A stretch of DNA of 64,000 bases from Roseiarcus sp963835885 (GTDB lineage: Bacteria; Pseudomonadota; Alphaproteobacteria; Rhizobiales; Beijerinckiaceae): contig CAWIHF010000005.1 of NCBI GenBank assembly GCA_963835885.1, forward strand, positions 1 to 64,000, read 5' to 3'. Position numbers and translations under genes: made by a program. Positions 1 to 9,516 of this stretch are shown piece by piece. Below the pieces are notes generated by a model. It had not been told where the DNA came from. It worked only from the letters and a program-made list of their open reading frames with translations, and did no database searches. How positions within the stretch are numbered: the first letter of the stretch is position 1; each line of letters begins with the position of its first letter.

Positions 1-219
1 AGCCTTCTCGCTGGCGGCGGCTATGACCCAAGCGTGTCGGAAGTCGACGACGCGGTGAAGCACCTTCTCTCTGCTTCGCGCCAGATTGGGTCGGTCGAAT
101 GGGCGCTGCAAGAAATCGGCAAGCTGGCAGAGCGGCAATGCGCGGCAGGCCGGGAACCATTTCAGCATGCCATCCAGGCCGCCCTGTCGCGCCGGCGTCC
201 TGACGAGCCCAACCTTTAG
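1..219 (+). CDS. C-terminal end of an unidentified protein, cut by the window edge
   Basis: The frame is open from the first base, so this is probably the last 72 codons of a longer gene starting left of the window rather than a short gene starting at the internal GTG at 34. The tail is mostly helical and charged and ends in EPNL. I recognise no domain. It lies upstream of the topoisomerase on the same strand, with a gap of about 210 bases. Its function cannot be judged from this fragment. Confidence 0.45.
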   Translation, partial: SLLAGGGYDPSVSEVDDAVKHLLSASRQIGSVEWALQEIGKLAERQCAAGREPFQHAIQAALSRRRPDEPNL

Positions 220-429
220 CAACCACAGGCGACGAGGCTTCAGCCTGACCGGGCGCGGCCGGGTCGTACGGAACTAAACGTTTCACCACCTTGGCGGCGC
301 GGCGCTGCGCCCCCGGTTCTCACCTGTTTTCGTGACTGTCGCCCACTCCAAAGGTCACTTGCGACTCAATCATGTTCCCTATACGTTCTACAGAAGTCCA
401 CACCTCAAACTAAAGCCCACGAGACCTGC

Positions 430-2868
430 ATGGCGGATCAGATCGTCATCACCGAGAAAACCAGCCAGGCAAAAGACGTGCGCGCCGCGGTGGGTTCTCG
501 CTACGGAGACATCCTCCCGGCTGAGGGGCATCTGCTGGATCTTCTCGAGCCGGAGGACGTCGTGCCGGCCTGGAAACGCTGGTCGCCGATCCTGCTTCGT
601 CCCGAAGGCCTTTATGGCACGCGCCCCGCTGAAGGCGGCAACAAAGTCGCCAAGCTCAAAGCCATCCGTGAGGCGCTGCGCATCGCAAAGCGGGTCTGGC
701 TCGCCACCGATTGCGATCGCGAGGGGCAGCTCATCGGTCAGGAAATTCTCGAGCATTACAATTACCGCGGCCAGGTCATGCGGGTTCTCTTTACTGCGCA
801 GGATTCTCAGACGATCCGCGACGCATTCGGCCGGGCGAAGCCAAATGCCGAATACGCTCCCCTTTACGCCGCCGCCGTCGCACGACGACAGGCCGACCAG
901 ATCTACAACCTGTCGCTGACGCGGACAGCGACCGTCATTCTTGGTCGAGGGGCGCGGGGCGTTATCGGGGTTGGCCGGGTCAAGACGCCAACATTGGCGA
1001 TCGTGTGCAAGCGCGAGCTCGAAATCCGGAATTTTGTGCCGCAGGCGTATTTTGAAGTTGTCGCCACCGCCACCGTAGCCAGCGGTCAATTCCAGATGCG
1101 GCACGCGCCGCAGGAGCGAATTCTCCGGCGGGAGGTCGCCCAGGCGGTCGTCGAAGCGGCCCAGGGCTTCGAGGGCGCGCTGAGCGTGCGTGTTGAAGAT
1201 AAGCGGCAAGGGCCGCCAAAGCTCCACGATCTGCCTTCGCTCCAGAAATTGTGCAGCTCGCGCTTCGGTTGGCCGGCCGGCAAGACACTGGAAGTCGCTC
1301 AGGAACTCTATGATGGCCAGGGCAAGAAGATCATCACCTATCCCCGCGCCGAGGTGCGTTATCTCCCGGAGAGCTTGATACCGGATGTTCCGAAGATCGT
1401 CGCCGGCTTGCAGGTGGGCAAGTCGTTCAGCGCGATCCCCGTGCCCGATCCCCCGATCATCAGAAAGGGTGCAAGCGGCAGTTTCCATGACAAGGGACTT
1501 GAGGGCGCCAGCCATCACGCCGTCATTCCCAACGTCAACACGGTCGACAACCTGCGGGAGGTCTGGCCGCGTCTTTCGATCGACGAGAGGAAACTGTTCG
1601 ACGTGATCGCGCGGGCTTATCTGGCCGCCGTCATGCCCGACTTCCGTTACCGTCAGACGACCGCAACGCTCGACGTCCGGGGATTCCCTTTTCGCGCCGC
1701 TGGTCGCCAGCCCATCGAACTTGGCTGGCGCGCGGCATTCCCGGAGTGGCAACCCGCCGACGAAAAGGGCGATGAAGCGCAATTGCTGCCAGCACTGCGC
1801 AACGGCGAGACCACGAAGCTGGAAAACCCTACCATTGAGGACAAGGAGACGCGGCCCCCGCCGCGATACAATGAAGGAACCCTGATCGAGGCGATGCAGA
1901 ACGCCTGGCGTTTCGTCGACGACGAGGTGCTGCGGGAGCGACTGAAGGAAGCCAAAGGAATCGGCACTCCTGCCACCCGCGCCGAGATTATTGGCGGGCT
2001 CAAGAAACAGGCCTTCCTCATTGCCCAGGGAAAGAACATCGTCCCCACCGAGACTGGGCTGTCGCTATTCGGGGTTCTTAAACAGGCGGATCCCTCGCTG
2101 GTCGACCCTGGGTTGACCGCGCAACTCGAATGCCTGCTCGACGAGGTCGTGATCGGCAAGCAGCAGATGATCGGCGCGATTGATGCGGTGTGCGACGTCG
2201 CTCAACGAATTATCGGCAAGCTCCAGAAAGGCGGCGCAACCGGAGGACCGCCGTTGCTCGGCGAGGCAATCGCCGACGACGCGGGATCACGCCCACCAAC
2301 GCCAGCGATGAAACGCTTCGCTGACAGCATCGCTCGGGAGAAAGGCGTTAAGCCTCCGCCAGGCTATGCGACATTGGGATCGATCTGCCGCGCGTTCCTC
2401 GATCAGCACGCGCCCAAGAAAGCCGACACTGAAATACCTGGAGCGTCTGGCTCCAAGCCCGCAAGTCCTGCGCAGATATTATTTGCCGAGAAGCTTGCGC
2501 AGGAGAAAGGCATCGTTATTCCCGACGAGGCCAAGGCCAGTTCGGCTGCCATGTCGACGTGGATCGACTCCAATCAGGTCAAGAAGCGTGACAAGAGCCG
2601 TCGCAATCGTGTCAACACGCCAACGCAATCAATCGGTCCTAAATCCGCGGCTCCAAGAAAGAGATCTCGGAAACGCGCGGCAAATGTCGTCGGCGCGATT
2701 ACTCCATCAACACCGGTTCGGGGGAATTCGGAAAACGATATCCCACTGCGGATTCCCTACGGCAACAAGGAGGCCGCCCTGAGACTTGGCGCCCGCTATC
2801 GAGCAGGCGGATGGTATGCCCCCGCCGGCATCGATCTTGCCGCCTTCGGCGAATGTTGGTGGCTATAG
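430..2868 (+). CDS. topB: Type IA DNA topoisomerase III, plasmid/ICE type
   Basis: This enzyme cuts one DNA strand and passes the other through to relax or decatenate DNA. The 812-residue protein opens with a Toprim domain: catalytic Glu in VITEK (residue 9) and the acidic motif ATDCDREGQ (92-100). The putative active-site tyrosine is Tyr304 in ITYPRAEVRYL; most relatives have R(S/T)D after the tyrosine, so Ala-Glu here is unusual. After the core come two similar modules of about 40 residues (near 620 and 675), a basic linker, and a C-terminal stretch (about 765-812) of DUF5710 type, with IPYGNKEAALRLGARY and WYAPAGIDL. TopB enzymes with such tails are typical of plasmids and integrative conjugative elements. 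No conjugation gene is visible nearby, so it may mark the edge of such an element. The ATG start follows a region with no strong Shine-Dalgarno. Confidence 0.85.
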   Translation: MADQIVITEKTSQAKDVRAAVGSRYGDILPAEGHLLDLLEPEDVVPAWKRWSPILLRPEGLYGTRPAEGGNKVAKLKAIREALRIAKRVWLATDCDREGQLIGQEILEHYNYRGQVMRVLFTAQDSQTIRDAFGRAKPNAEYAPLYAAAVARRQADQIYNLSLTRTATVILGRGARGVIGVGRVKTPTLAIVCKRELEIRNFVPQAYFEVVATATVASGQFQMRHAPQERILRREVAQAVVEAAQGFEGALSVRVEDKRQGPPKLHDLPSLQKLCSSRFGWPAGKTLEVAQELYDGQGKKIITYPRAEVRYLPESLIPDVPKIVAGLQVGKSFSAIPVPDPPIIRKGASGSFHDKGLEGASHHAVIPNVNTVDNLREVWPRLSIDERKLFDVIARAYLAAVMPDFRYRQTTATLDVRGFPFRAAGRQPIELGWRAAFPEWQPADEKGDEAQLLPALRNGETTKLENPTIEDKETRPPPRYNEGTLIEAMQNAWRFVDDEVLRERLKEAKGIGTPATRAEIIGGLKKQAFLIAQGKNIVPTETGLSLFGVLKQADPSLVDPGLTAQLECLLDEVVIGKQQMIGAIDAVCDVAQRIIGKLQKGGATGGPPLLGEAIADDAGSRPPTPAMKRFADSIAREKGVKPPPGYATLGSICRAFLDQHAPKKADTEIPGASGSKPASPAQILFAEKLAQEKGIVIPDEAKASSAAMSTWIDSNQVKKRDKSRRNRVNTPTQSIGPKSAAPRKRSRKRAANVVGAITPSTPVRGNSENDIPLRIPYGNKEAALRLGARYRAGGWYAPAGIDLAAFGECWWL

Positions 2869-3384
2869 TGCCAAGCGCCGCCGAGTTGAGTGGGCGTCAT
2901 CTTGGCGGTGCGTGCGTCGCGAACGGCCAGTTTCGGCTTCCTTCAGAGAAAAGCCTTACCCGCGGGTTTGCGCCGTCCGCGCGGCCACTTGACTCGAATT
3001 GGGGCTCCGTGGCGTCGCCATTTATCTGCGCGACTTTCGCAACATGCCCCATATCCCGCCGTCGTTGAGCATGAACATGCCCGGGGTCGGCAGGCGCTCG
3101 GCGACGTGGCAAGGTTCATGCGTGCGGCGGCAGGACGCGGTGCGCCGCAGGATCAGCGACACCAACTTCTGGCGGGATACCTTCTAGGGCGACGGCCTTT
3201 GAAGGCGGGCAAGGATTTCGGCTCAGGAGCGCGTCACGCATGCTGTGACCTTTGAAAACGGACAAGTCGCGATGGAGTTCGAGGTCGTAAGGCGAGGCCG
3301 CCGGCAACACCAATGGGCGCTCATTCTCCGAGTGCGATGACACTTGCCCAATCGGCTATTCTGCGGCCCAAGCTCCGGGAACGC
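2869..3384. other. Gap without a convincing gene
   Basis: About 500 bases lie between the topoisomerase and the methyltransferase. Open frames here have no recognisable motif or good ribosome binding site and look like chance frames in GC-rich DNA. No clear repeat or terminator was seen. Confidence 0.4.
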
Positions 3385-3390
3385 ATGCGG

Positions 3391-3997
3391 ATGATGATCG
3401 AACCCCGTCAATATGCCCCTGCAACACTACGCAATCGCGATTTCATTCTCGGCGTCCTTCGTGATGTCCTGCCGACAAAGGGGGTCATCCTCGAAATCGC
3501 AAGCGGCTCGGGCGAGCACGTCGTTGATTTTGCCAGAAATATCCCGAGTCTCGTTTTCCAACCTTCCGATCGAGAGCCGGACGCCTTGCAGAGTGTCGCG
3601 GCATGGGTGAAGGCCACACGCGTCACCAATGTGCGCGCGCCAATGGTCCTGGACGTCTCGCAATCGCCTTGGCCCATAGCTTCCGCCGACGGGATCATCT
3701 GCATCAATATGGTCCACATTTCCCCTTGGGACGCGACGCTCGGATTGATCAGGGGTGCGGCCGCGATCCTTCCACCGGCGGCGCCGTTCTATCTTTATGG
3801 TCCATTCAAACGCGAAGGAGTTCGCAACGACCCCGAGCAACCAATCGTTCGACCGAAGCCTTCGCGATAATAACCCGACCTGGGGTCTTTGAGACCTCGA
3901 AGCGGTCGAAGCGATCGCGCAATCCGTTGGATTCTCGGTTCCGACAATCACCGAGATGCCCGCAAACATTCTGAGCGTCTTGTTCCACCGCATCTGA
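3391..3997 (+). pseudogene. DUF938-family SAM-dependent methyltransferase, interrupted
   Basis: The N-terminal part matches the DUF938 (METTL26-like) family: RQYAPATLRNRDFIL at the start, then the SAM-binding loop ILEIASGSGEHVV, then INMVHISPWDAT and LYGPFKREG. After REG (about 3820) the annotated frame goes wrong. One base further on it resumes with FATTPSNQSFDRSL and WGL, and after an in-frame TGA at 3890-3892 continues as DLEAVEAIA to MPANILSVLFHRI, ending at 3997. One extra base plus one nonsense codon therefore break a family-length protein of about 200 residues. The start is one of the ATGs at 3385, 3391 or 3394; family members begin just before the RxYAPAT motif. The substrate of the family is unknown. 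It converges on the pirin gene. The lesions may be real decay or sequence error. Confidence 0.75.
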
Positions 3998-4062
3998 CGA
4001 AGACGGTGCATTGACGAGCCGCAGGCGAACGACCGCGCAGAGCAGCCAAAATTCTCGGATAC

Positions 4063-4917
4063 TCAGAACGGACCGAAGCGTCCCGCACGGTAGTCGGCGT
4101 AGGCTTGTTCAATCTCGGCCTCGGTGTTCATGACAAAGGGACCGCGCGCGACGACCGCCTCATGCAATGGACGGCCAGCGTACAGCAGAGCGCGCAATGG
4201 TCTACCCCCCGCCCGAATTGCGACCTCGGATACCTCTGCGCTGTCACTGCGCGTGAGCCAAACGACGTCGCCCCCGGTTACGAACTTGGCCTCAGCGCCT
4301 ATGGAGCCCTCGCCCTCCAGGACGACAATGACCGCGTTGTAGTCGACGGGGAGATCCTGGCGAACCGAGGCGCCTAGGTCGAGTCGGATTTCGACCATTG
4401 TGACGGGCACAAAATTCTTCGTCGGCGCTGTCACCCCGCCCGATGCGCCCGAGAAGACCCGAACCTCCACGCCCGGCTGTCGCCGCACGGGAACAGCATC
4501 GCCGGCAAGATCCTGGTAGCGCGGCGCAGTCATTTTGTCGGCCGCCGGCAGATTGACCCAGAGCTGGAGGCTGTGAACGGTGACGCCTTCTGCCGGGATT
4601 TCGTTGTGGATCAGTCCGCGGCCGGCGGTCATCCATTGCACGTCGCCAGGCAAGATCGTGCCCTCATGACCCTGACTGTCGTAGTGATCGATACGGCCCT
4701 CGACGACATAGGTCACGGTCTCGATCCCTCGGTGCGGGTGCTTGCCGAAAACACCGCGCGGGAACCAATCCTCCATCAGCGCCAAGAACGGGTCGGTGGC
4801 TGCGAAATCCCCCCGCATCGCCGCCGGCATCAGCGGCCTGACGCGATGTTGCGGCGTCATTCCTTGTTGAACCTCCGGTCGGTCGATCCTGAGGACGGAT
4901 CGTTCTACGACAGCCAT
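4063..4917 (-). CDS. Pirin family protein (bicupin)
   Basis: Pirins are small two-cupin metalloproteins; some have quercetin 2,3-dioxygenase activity and others act as redox-linked regulators. The 284-residue length is usual. The N-terminal cupin shows the metal ligands in FGKHPHRGIETVTYV (His-x-His) and GRGLIHNE (His), and the second cupin carries VVLEGEGSIG. The ATG at 4917 is followed by a normal pirin N-terminus (RSVLRID). It is alone on the minus strand, convergent with the broken DUF938 gene. The physiological substrate cannot be told from sequence. Confidence 0.88.
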   Translation of the reverse strand: MAVVERSVLRIDRPEVQQGMTPQHRVRPLMPAAMRGDFAATDPFLALMEDWFPRGVFGKHPHRGIETVTYVVEGRIDHYDSQGHEGTILPGDVQWMTAGRGLIHNEIPAEGVTVHSLQLWVNLPAADKMTAPRYQDLAGDAVPVRRQPGVEVRVFSGASGGVTAPTKNFVPVTMVEIRLDLGASVRQDLPVDYNAVIVVLEGEGSIGAEAKFVTGGDVVWLTRSDSAEVSEVAIRAGGRPLRALLYAGRPLHEAVVARGPFVMNTEAEIEQAYADYRAGRFGPF

Positions 4918-5108
4918 GGCCCATTCACTCCTTCGGTCGAGCGCTCATCACATAAGACGCGAGGTTGTAGCAGTCGAATCCGACCCAAAGGCAAAGAGTC
5001 GACCTGGCTCGATGTCGGGGCTCTGGCCCCCAGGATCAGATAGTGCGTTTGTCGTGATCTACACCATCGCGCCTCTACGCGATGATTATCCGGCACGCCG
5101 ATCTTCGC

Positions 5109-5849
5109 CTATTTGCGTTTGCGCTTCCGCGCTTCTTGCGGCGTCGGTCGAGCGCCGATCACTTGACGCGAGTCCGCGCGCAAATCAATCGGCCCTGCAA
5201 GCAAGGACGTGAGAGCGTCTTCCAACTCCGGGGAAAGCGGCGTGCTGCCGCTGAGGCTGTCGCCATACAGCGTCGCTGCGAGCGAATGCCGGAATGGCAC
5301 GCGGCCATTTCGCGTCACGCCCTGGATGCTGAATTCGGTTGTCTCCTCGTCCGACGGCACGGCGATCCCAAACCCCACATGGAATTCGTCGGCGTCGAAA
5401 AGGCGCATGCCAAAAGCGCCCTTTGTCAGGGCGGACGCCTCCATGCCTTGATCCATGAGCCAAAGGCTTCGGTTTCGGTCGAGTAAGTCCTCAAGCCAAA
5501 CTCCCGCGATCCCGTGCCGCGCGATACACCGGAAAAGAGAAAAGACCGCCTTCCCCATCCGTTGGGCCAATTCGAAATCGGCGGCATCGAGTTGACGTGC
5601 CTTGGAGGCAAGAAAGACATCGAACGCGCGCCGCCCACGCTGGTTCGGCTCAAAGAGTGCTATGTCGCTGAGCATCTCCGCGGCTTGATGGCCTTCCGGC
5701 AGAGATATCTTCCCTTCGACCCACAGCCCGAGTTGCTTGGCGGCCCGGATAAAGTCCGACTGATTGCAAACGGAGATAGCCGCGCTCAAGATGCGTCGCA
5801 CGGAAGCGCGGATCGGATGATACAGCGCCAACGCTTCTTCGCGAGTCAT
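5109..5849 (-). CDS. Hypothetical protein, 246 residues
   Basis: Not recognised. The frame is long and lacks the Arg/Pro-rich look of a shadow frame. The protein is soluble and mainly alpha-helical (EEALALYHPIRASVRRIL; DFELAQRMGKAVFSLF), with no signal peptide or membrane segment, and ends in a very basic tail (ARKRKRK). An AAGGA sequence precedes the ATG at about 9 bases. It stands alone on the minus strand, with direct repeats 150 bases upstream that could be its control region. No function is proposed. Confidence 0.6.
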   Translation of the reverse strand: MTREEALALYHPIRASVRRILSAAISVCNQSDFIRAAKQLGLWVEGKISLPEGHQAAEMLSDIALFEPNQRGRRAFDVFLASKARQLDAADFELAQRMGKAVFSLFRCIARHGIAGVWLEDLLDRNRSLWLMDQGMEASALTKGAFGMRLFDADEFHVGFGIAVPSDEETTEFSIQGVTRNGRVPFRHSLAATLYGDSLSGSTPLSPELEDALTSLLAGPIDLRADSRQVIGARPTPQEARKRKRK

Positions 5850-6242
5850 CGCTTCGTCCTTCGCCGAGTTCAGCTAACGCGACGCTATGCCGGCTGCGAC
5901 GCGGGTACGGTGTTTCGTGTTTCAATTGTTTCGTCGACCGCATTGGACTCCGCTGATACCGTATAAGCCCAACCGCCGCATGCACAAAAGCGCGCCCTCT
6001 GAAACATTTGAAACATGAAACATCGACAAAACATCGATGCGCCGCGACCATCAGACTTCAGATGACGGGCCCCAGTGCGGCTCACACAGGTTTCGCATTG
6101 ACTTGGTGCTCGCGAATGAAAGAGCATAGCGGGGCATCGCAGTGACTTGATTTTGATCCCGCCGACTTGAATTTCGTGTGCGTTAAACACGTCGTGACCC
6201 TGAAAGACCGAGGCTGAAGAAGGTTCTCGGAAAGCTCCCTTT
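5850..6242. other. Intergenic stretch holding the repeat cluster
   Basis: Apart from the TGAAACAT repeats I see no gene. The overlapping open frames on the minus strand (5650-6051 and 5885-6334) lack start signals and coding character. Confidence 0.4.
6000..6037. repeat. Cluster of short direct repeats (TGAAACAT x3, ACATCGA x2)
   Basis: TGAAACAT occurs at 6000-6007, 6009-6016 and 6016-6023, and ACATCGA at 6020-6026 and 6031-6037. The cluster sits in a 390-base gene-free stretch upstream of the minus-strand gene at 5109-5849. It could be an operator, but nothing else supports that. Confidence 0.5.
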
Positions 6243-6542
6243 TCATTCCCAGACTCTTCGGTATTCCTCCTGTAACCGGTCATGCAATCGTTTGAGCGCC
6301 GCATAAGACGACGACGCCTTATCCGGATATGCACGCAAGTCTTTCACGGCGTTGTCCATCACCGCCAACAGGCAATCAAGGTCCCAGCGATAAAGTCCGA
6401 TGGGCCGCTTGCCCGAGTACACTTCGATCCGTCGATCAAGTCCGAAGGCCTCGGCCATGTCGAGCGTAAAGCGCTGCAATTCGAGAAGCTCGTCCCCGGT
6501 GATGAGAATCTTGAGCTTCACGTCGTTCGGCCCCGGTTTCAT
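6243..6542 (-). CDS. Small hypothetical protein, 99 residues
   Basis: Not recognised. It has a coherent composition: a beta-type start (VKLKILITGDELLELQRF), then helical segments (YAALKRLHDRLQEEYRRV) to the end. A purine-rich GAGAGGCAGG precedes the ATG. It is on the same strand as its upstream neighbour at 6679-7173, 136 bases away, and may be in one transcript with it. Soluble, no cysteine. Function unknown. Confidence 0.55.
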   Translation of the reverse strand: MKPGPNDVKLKILITGDELLELQRFTLDMAEAFGLDRRIEVYSGKRPIGLYRWDLDCLLAVMDNAVKDLRAYPDKASSSYAALKRLHDRLQEEYRRVWE

Positions 6543-6678
6543 ACCGCCTGCCTCTCGAATGCTTACGTCGCTTTTTCACATTGGGCAGTCCCGCGCGTCA
6601 CTCCGGAATTCGGCGCGGCGCGTCGTCCACTGGCGGGCTCTCGGATTTAACAACAGACAGCCTGCGCCCGTTGCCGAG

Positions 6679-7173
6679 TCAGCGCTTTCGCCGTTTGGGC
6701 TTGCGGATTTCGACCTTTGGATTCTCAAATATGAATTCCTCAGGCACGAACGCGATCCGCATTCCCCAACCCGCATGAACCGTGAGCATCCGGCCGAATT
6801 CCGCCAGCGACAATTCCTTGTCGTCGATACGAATGGTGACCTCTCCCTCAGGGCCGCCGTCGTCGATGATGCAGCGGAGCACGTCGCTGCGAGGGACCCA
6901 CTGATCGCTGTTTTCGTGATAGTCGATTTGTTTCTCCCCCAGCGGTTCTTCGATGACCGTCTTGTCCCATTCCGCTAGGAGCCGGTGCTGGGACTCGAGG
7001 ATGTCGTTGTACAAATCCACGATATCGGCGTCGGTCATCGCTGCGATCTCAGGTCCAATGGCTAAATGTGCACCCGAAATGCCCGCATCGGCGTGATCGA
7101 TAATTGCGTCGTTTCCCTCTCGCGTTATTCGCACTTGCTCGATTGAAGCGCGCGTCGGCTTCCTCAAGCGCAT
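6679..7173 (-). CDS. Hypothetical protein, 164 residues
   Basis: Not recognised. A GGAGG sequence lies 8-9 bases before the ATG, which supports the start. The protein is acidic in the middle and has a distinctive C-terminal block: EVTIRIDDKELSLAEFG, then HAGWGMRIAFVPEEFIF, then a basic tail ending KRRKR. The middle MTDADIVDLYNDILESQ reads as an amphipathic helix. No signal peptide or membrane segment. It diverges from the gene at 7283-7549 across a 109-base spacer that may hold both promoters. Confidence 0.6.
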   Translation of the reverse strand: MRLRKPTRASIEQVRITREGNDAIIDHADAGISGAHLAIGPEIAAMTDADIVDLYNDILESQHRLLAEWDKTVIEEPLGEKQIDYHENSDQWVPRSDVLRCIIDDGGPEGEVTIRIDDKELSLAEFGRMLTVHAGWGMRIAFVPEEFIFENPKVEIRKPKRRKR

Positions 7174-7282
7174 TTGCGACCTCCTCGCCGCGGCGAATAT
7201 ATTCGCGAAACATGGCAGCCAGGCAAGAGGCTAGAAAACGCTTGCTCCGTCGAATAGAACTGCCCCGAATTTGGAGGCGGCA

Positions 7283-7549
7283 ATGAACGAGCGAGACCCC
7301 AAGATCGTCAAATCGGGGCTTTCACGGACCGTGAACAAGGACGGCGTCACGGTCGAGGTCTCGATCATCCGGCTCGAGCACGAAACCGAGTGGTCGCTCG
7401 AGGTGGTCAATGCCACGGCTACGTCCATAGTTTGGGACGAACTCTTTGCAAGCGACGACGAAGCCTTTGCCGAATTTGAGCAGACTGTCGCCGAGGAAGG
7501 GATGCGGGCGTTCCTCGACAGAGGAAACGTGATCCCTTTGCACCGCTGA
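7283..7549 (+). CDS. Small hypothetical protein, 88 residues
   Basis: The ATG at 7283 is preceded by GGAGG at the right distance, so it is preferred over the in-frame TTG at 7271. The sequence is compact and protein-like: VTVEVSIIRLEHETEWSLEV, VWDELFASDDEAFAEF, and a tail ending NVIPLHR. Similar short proteins of unknown function are common in rhizobial genomes, but I cannot name a family. It diverges from the 164-residue gene. Likely a small soluble alpha/beta protein. Confidence 0.65.
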   Translation: MNERDPKIVKSGLSRTVNKDGVTVEVSIIRLEHETEWSLEVVNATATSIVWDELFASDDEAFAEFEQTVAEEGMRAFLDRGNVIPLHR

Positions 7550-8126
7550 TTGCGCCTCCAACATCACAAACTACGATAATGCCATAGTCCTCATCTGCAC
7601 TATCAGAGGTTTCTGCGGCCAAGGCGCAACGAATGCCGGTGCCTTGGACGGCCCTGGTGATGAATCGCGATTCGATAGGCTCGCAGAATTCAGTTGAGAG
7701 GTGGCGTCGATGGCTGCTGATTGTAATTCGGACCGAACCCCTCCTTTTCCACGGCGTCGAGGCAATTCGAGCGCGCCTGAAGGAGTTGCCCGTATTGTGT
7801 GGCGAGGCCGTCTCGGCGCCAGGCCCGCGCGATGAAACTGGCTTTGCCATCGCTCAAGCAAAGCGTCGAGAGCGGCCGTGGTTGCATCGAGCCGCCCGGT
7901 CAAACCTCCCTTTATGTCCTGGATGGAGGTCCGGAATGTGTAGGATCGCTGCCTTTCAGCATTAACCGGGAACGGAAAAGGTCCGCCCGAAGCACGCATT
8001 CGGTGGAACCCTAGCAGACCATCACGAAGGGCGCGAAGCTGATTACGCGGGCCTTGCCGAAGGGCGTAGCAAGACCGCTAACGTTTGTGCGGTACGGCTT
8101 TCATTCACGAAAGCACGGACTTCGCT
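7550..8126. other. Gap without a convincing gene
   Basis: A 142-codon minus-strand frame (7571-7999) covers much of it, but it is Arg/Ser/Pro-rich with no start signal. I do not call it. Confidence 0.35.
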
Positions 8127-9516
8127 ATGGATGGGGCATTCACGGATACCCTGGCCGCTTCGCTGAAGAAAGCAGCGCGTCCGGAGCTTCGCGTCCACCG
8201 ACGGCTTCTCCTGCGCTCAATGATCCGCGCCGAATGCCGCGCGCTTCGCGCCGCCCCGTGTAGCGCGATCATCATCTCGCCCTACCTCACATCGCGAACG
8301 GCAGAGACGGTCATTGGCGGGGCGGATCCGGCGACGTGCCTCGTCCTGACGACCTTTGACGCGGAAACTTTCGCAACCGGTGGCTCTTCACTGCGCACCC
8401 TGCGGAAGCTCATCCAAAATGGCTTCACCATTCGGGCTGTCGATAGTCTCCATGCCAAGGTCCTGATCTCGGGAAACGATGTTTTTATCGGTAGCCAGAA
8501 CCTGACCGCGCGAGGGGGTACGAACCTCGAAGCGACAGTTCACCTGATAGACGACGAAGAGGCAGTGTGCGAGCTGCGCGAGGAAGTTTGAACGCTGGTC
8601 AGCGGAATCCCGGGTAATTACGCTGGCGATGATCGGGGACATGGAGCAGGCCATAGCGCCACTGGAGAAGCTCGCGGCGGAACTGCACGAAAAGGCGGCA
8701 GTTCTGGACGAAGAGATCAGCCGCAAGGAAAGGGAGCGGCGAGAGGCCGAGTTGCGGGCGCTGCTGGAAGCGGAACGCAGACGCGAGGAGCTGGAGCGGC
8801 AGGTGGCGATTACGGCTGCCAAGGCAGCGCACGCCGCGCTTCAGCGCGCCGTCGAAGTCACTCAGGCCGCCCGGACCCGGGTGTTCCTTACACTTCGTGA
8901 GATGAGTTCTGGCTATAGCGGTACCTACTGGACGCTGGCTGCCTCTTCGAAAGTGGATATGACCGAGCTGGCCTTCGGACCAGACGGGGAGGATCACCGC
9001 TTCAAGCCGCGCAATCGCTATCTGCTGATTGTGCCTGAGATCGGACGCCTCGGATGGCCGGCGCTGAACCGGACTAGGTTCACCGTCTTCGGGACCGACC
9101 TGGACCGCATGGATATGAAATTCGACGTTCTGGGCAAGCCGTGCCGCTTAAGCATCGACCTTAACCAGGATATTGCAACGCTGCCGATATGGAATGTGAA
9201 GTTCCGATTGTATCAGCAAACCCAGAGAATAGGCATCGATATCAAGGCGCGCTTCAAGCTCGACGGCTTCGAAATCGCAGAGGTGACCGATGATCCGTCC
9301 GGATGGCTTGGGCGATCCCAATTGGCAGATCTTGCTTGTGACCCGGCGTCAGATCTGACCGCCGCGTTGCGGTCCAGTCTTCTTCAACCATTCAAATACG
9401 AAGAGAACAGTCGAGGCGATCTTGCCACAGAGTTCTGTTCGGGGCTCGGCTACCGGTTTACCTTGAAGTGGCGCCTTTTTCAGAACTATCCATTCTTTGC
9501 CATGGAACGGCGATAA
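8127..9516 (+). pseudogene. Phospholipase D-like nuclease with coiled coil and unknown C-terminal domain, one frameshift
   Basis: The first frame (ATG at 8127) carries a PLD-type half: a helical N-terminus, IIISPYLTSR, then VDSLHAKVLISG, FIGSQNLTARG and TNLEATVHL, the His-x-Lys and GSxN signature of PLD/restriction-like nucleases. It stops at 8591. One base away, in the frame of the downstream protein, translation is open through ERWSAESRVITLAMIGDME into a charged coiled coil (KERERREAELRALLEAE) and about 200 more residues of unknown beta-rich sequence ending FFAMERR at 9516. An extra T in the TTT at 8587-8589 explains the break, and removing it gives about 460 residues. Single PLD motif proteins usually dimerise. 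A nuclease role, perhaps in defence, is inference from the domain and the accessory neighbourhood. Confidence 0.65.

Noticed and set aside
388..1782. 464-codon minus-strand open frame opposite the topoisomerase
   Set aside because: It is antisense to a clear topB gene, has no recognisable motif and arises from GC-rich codon bias.
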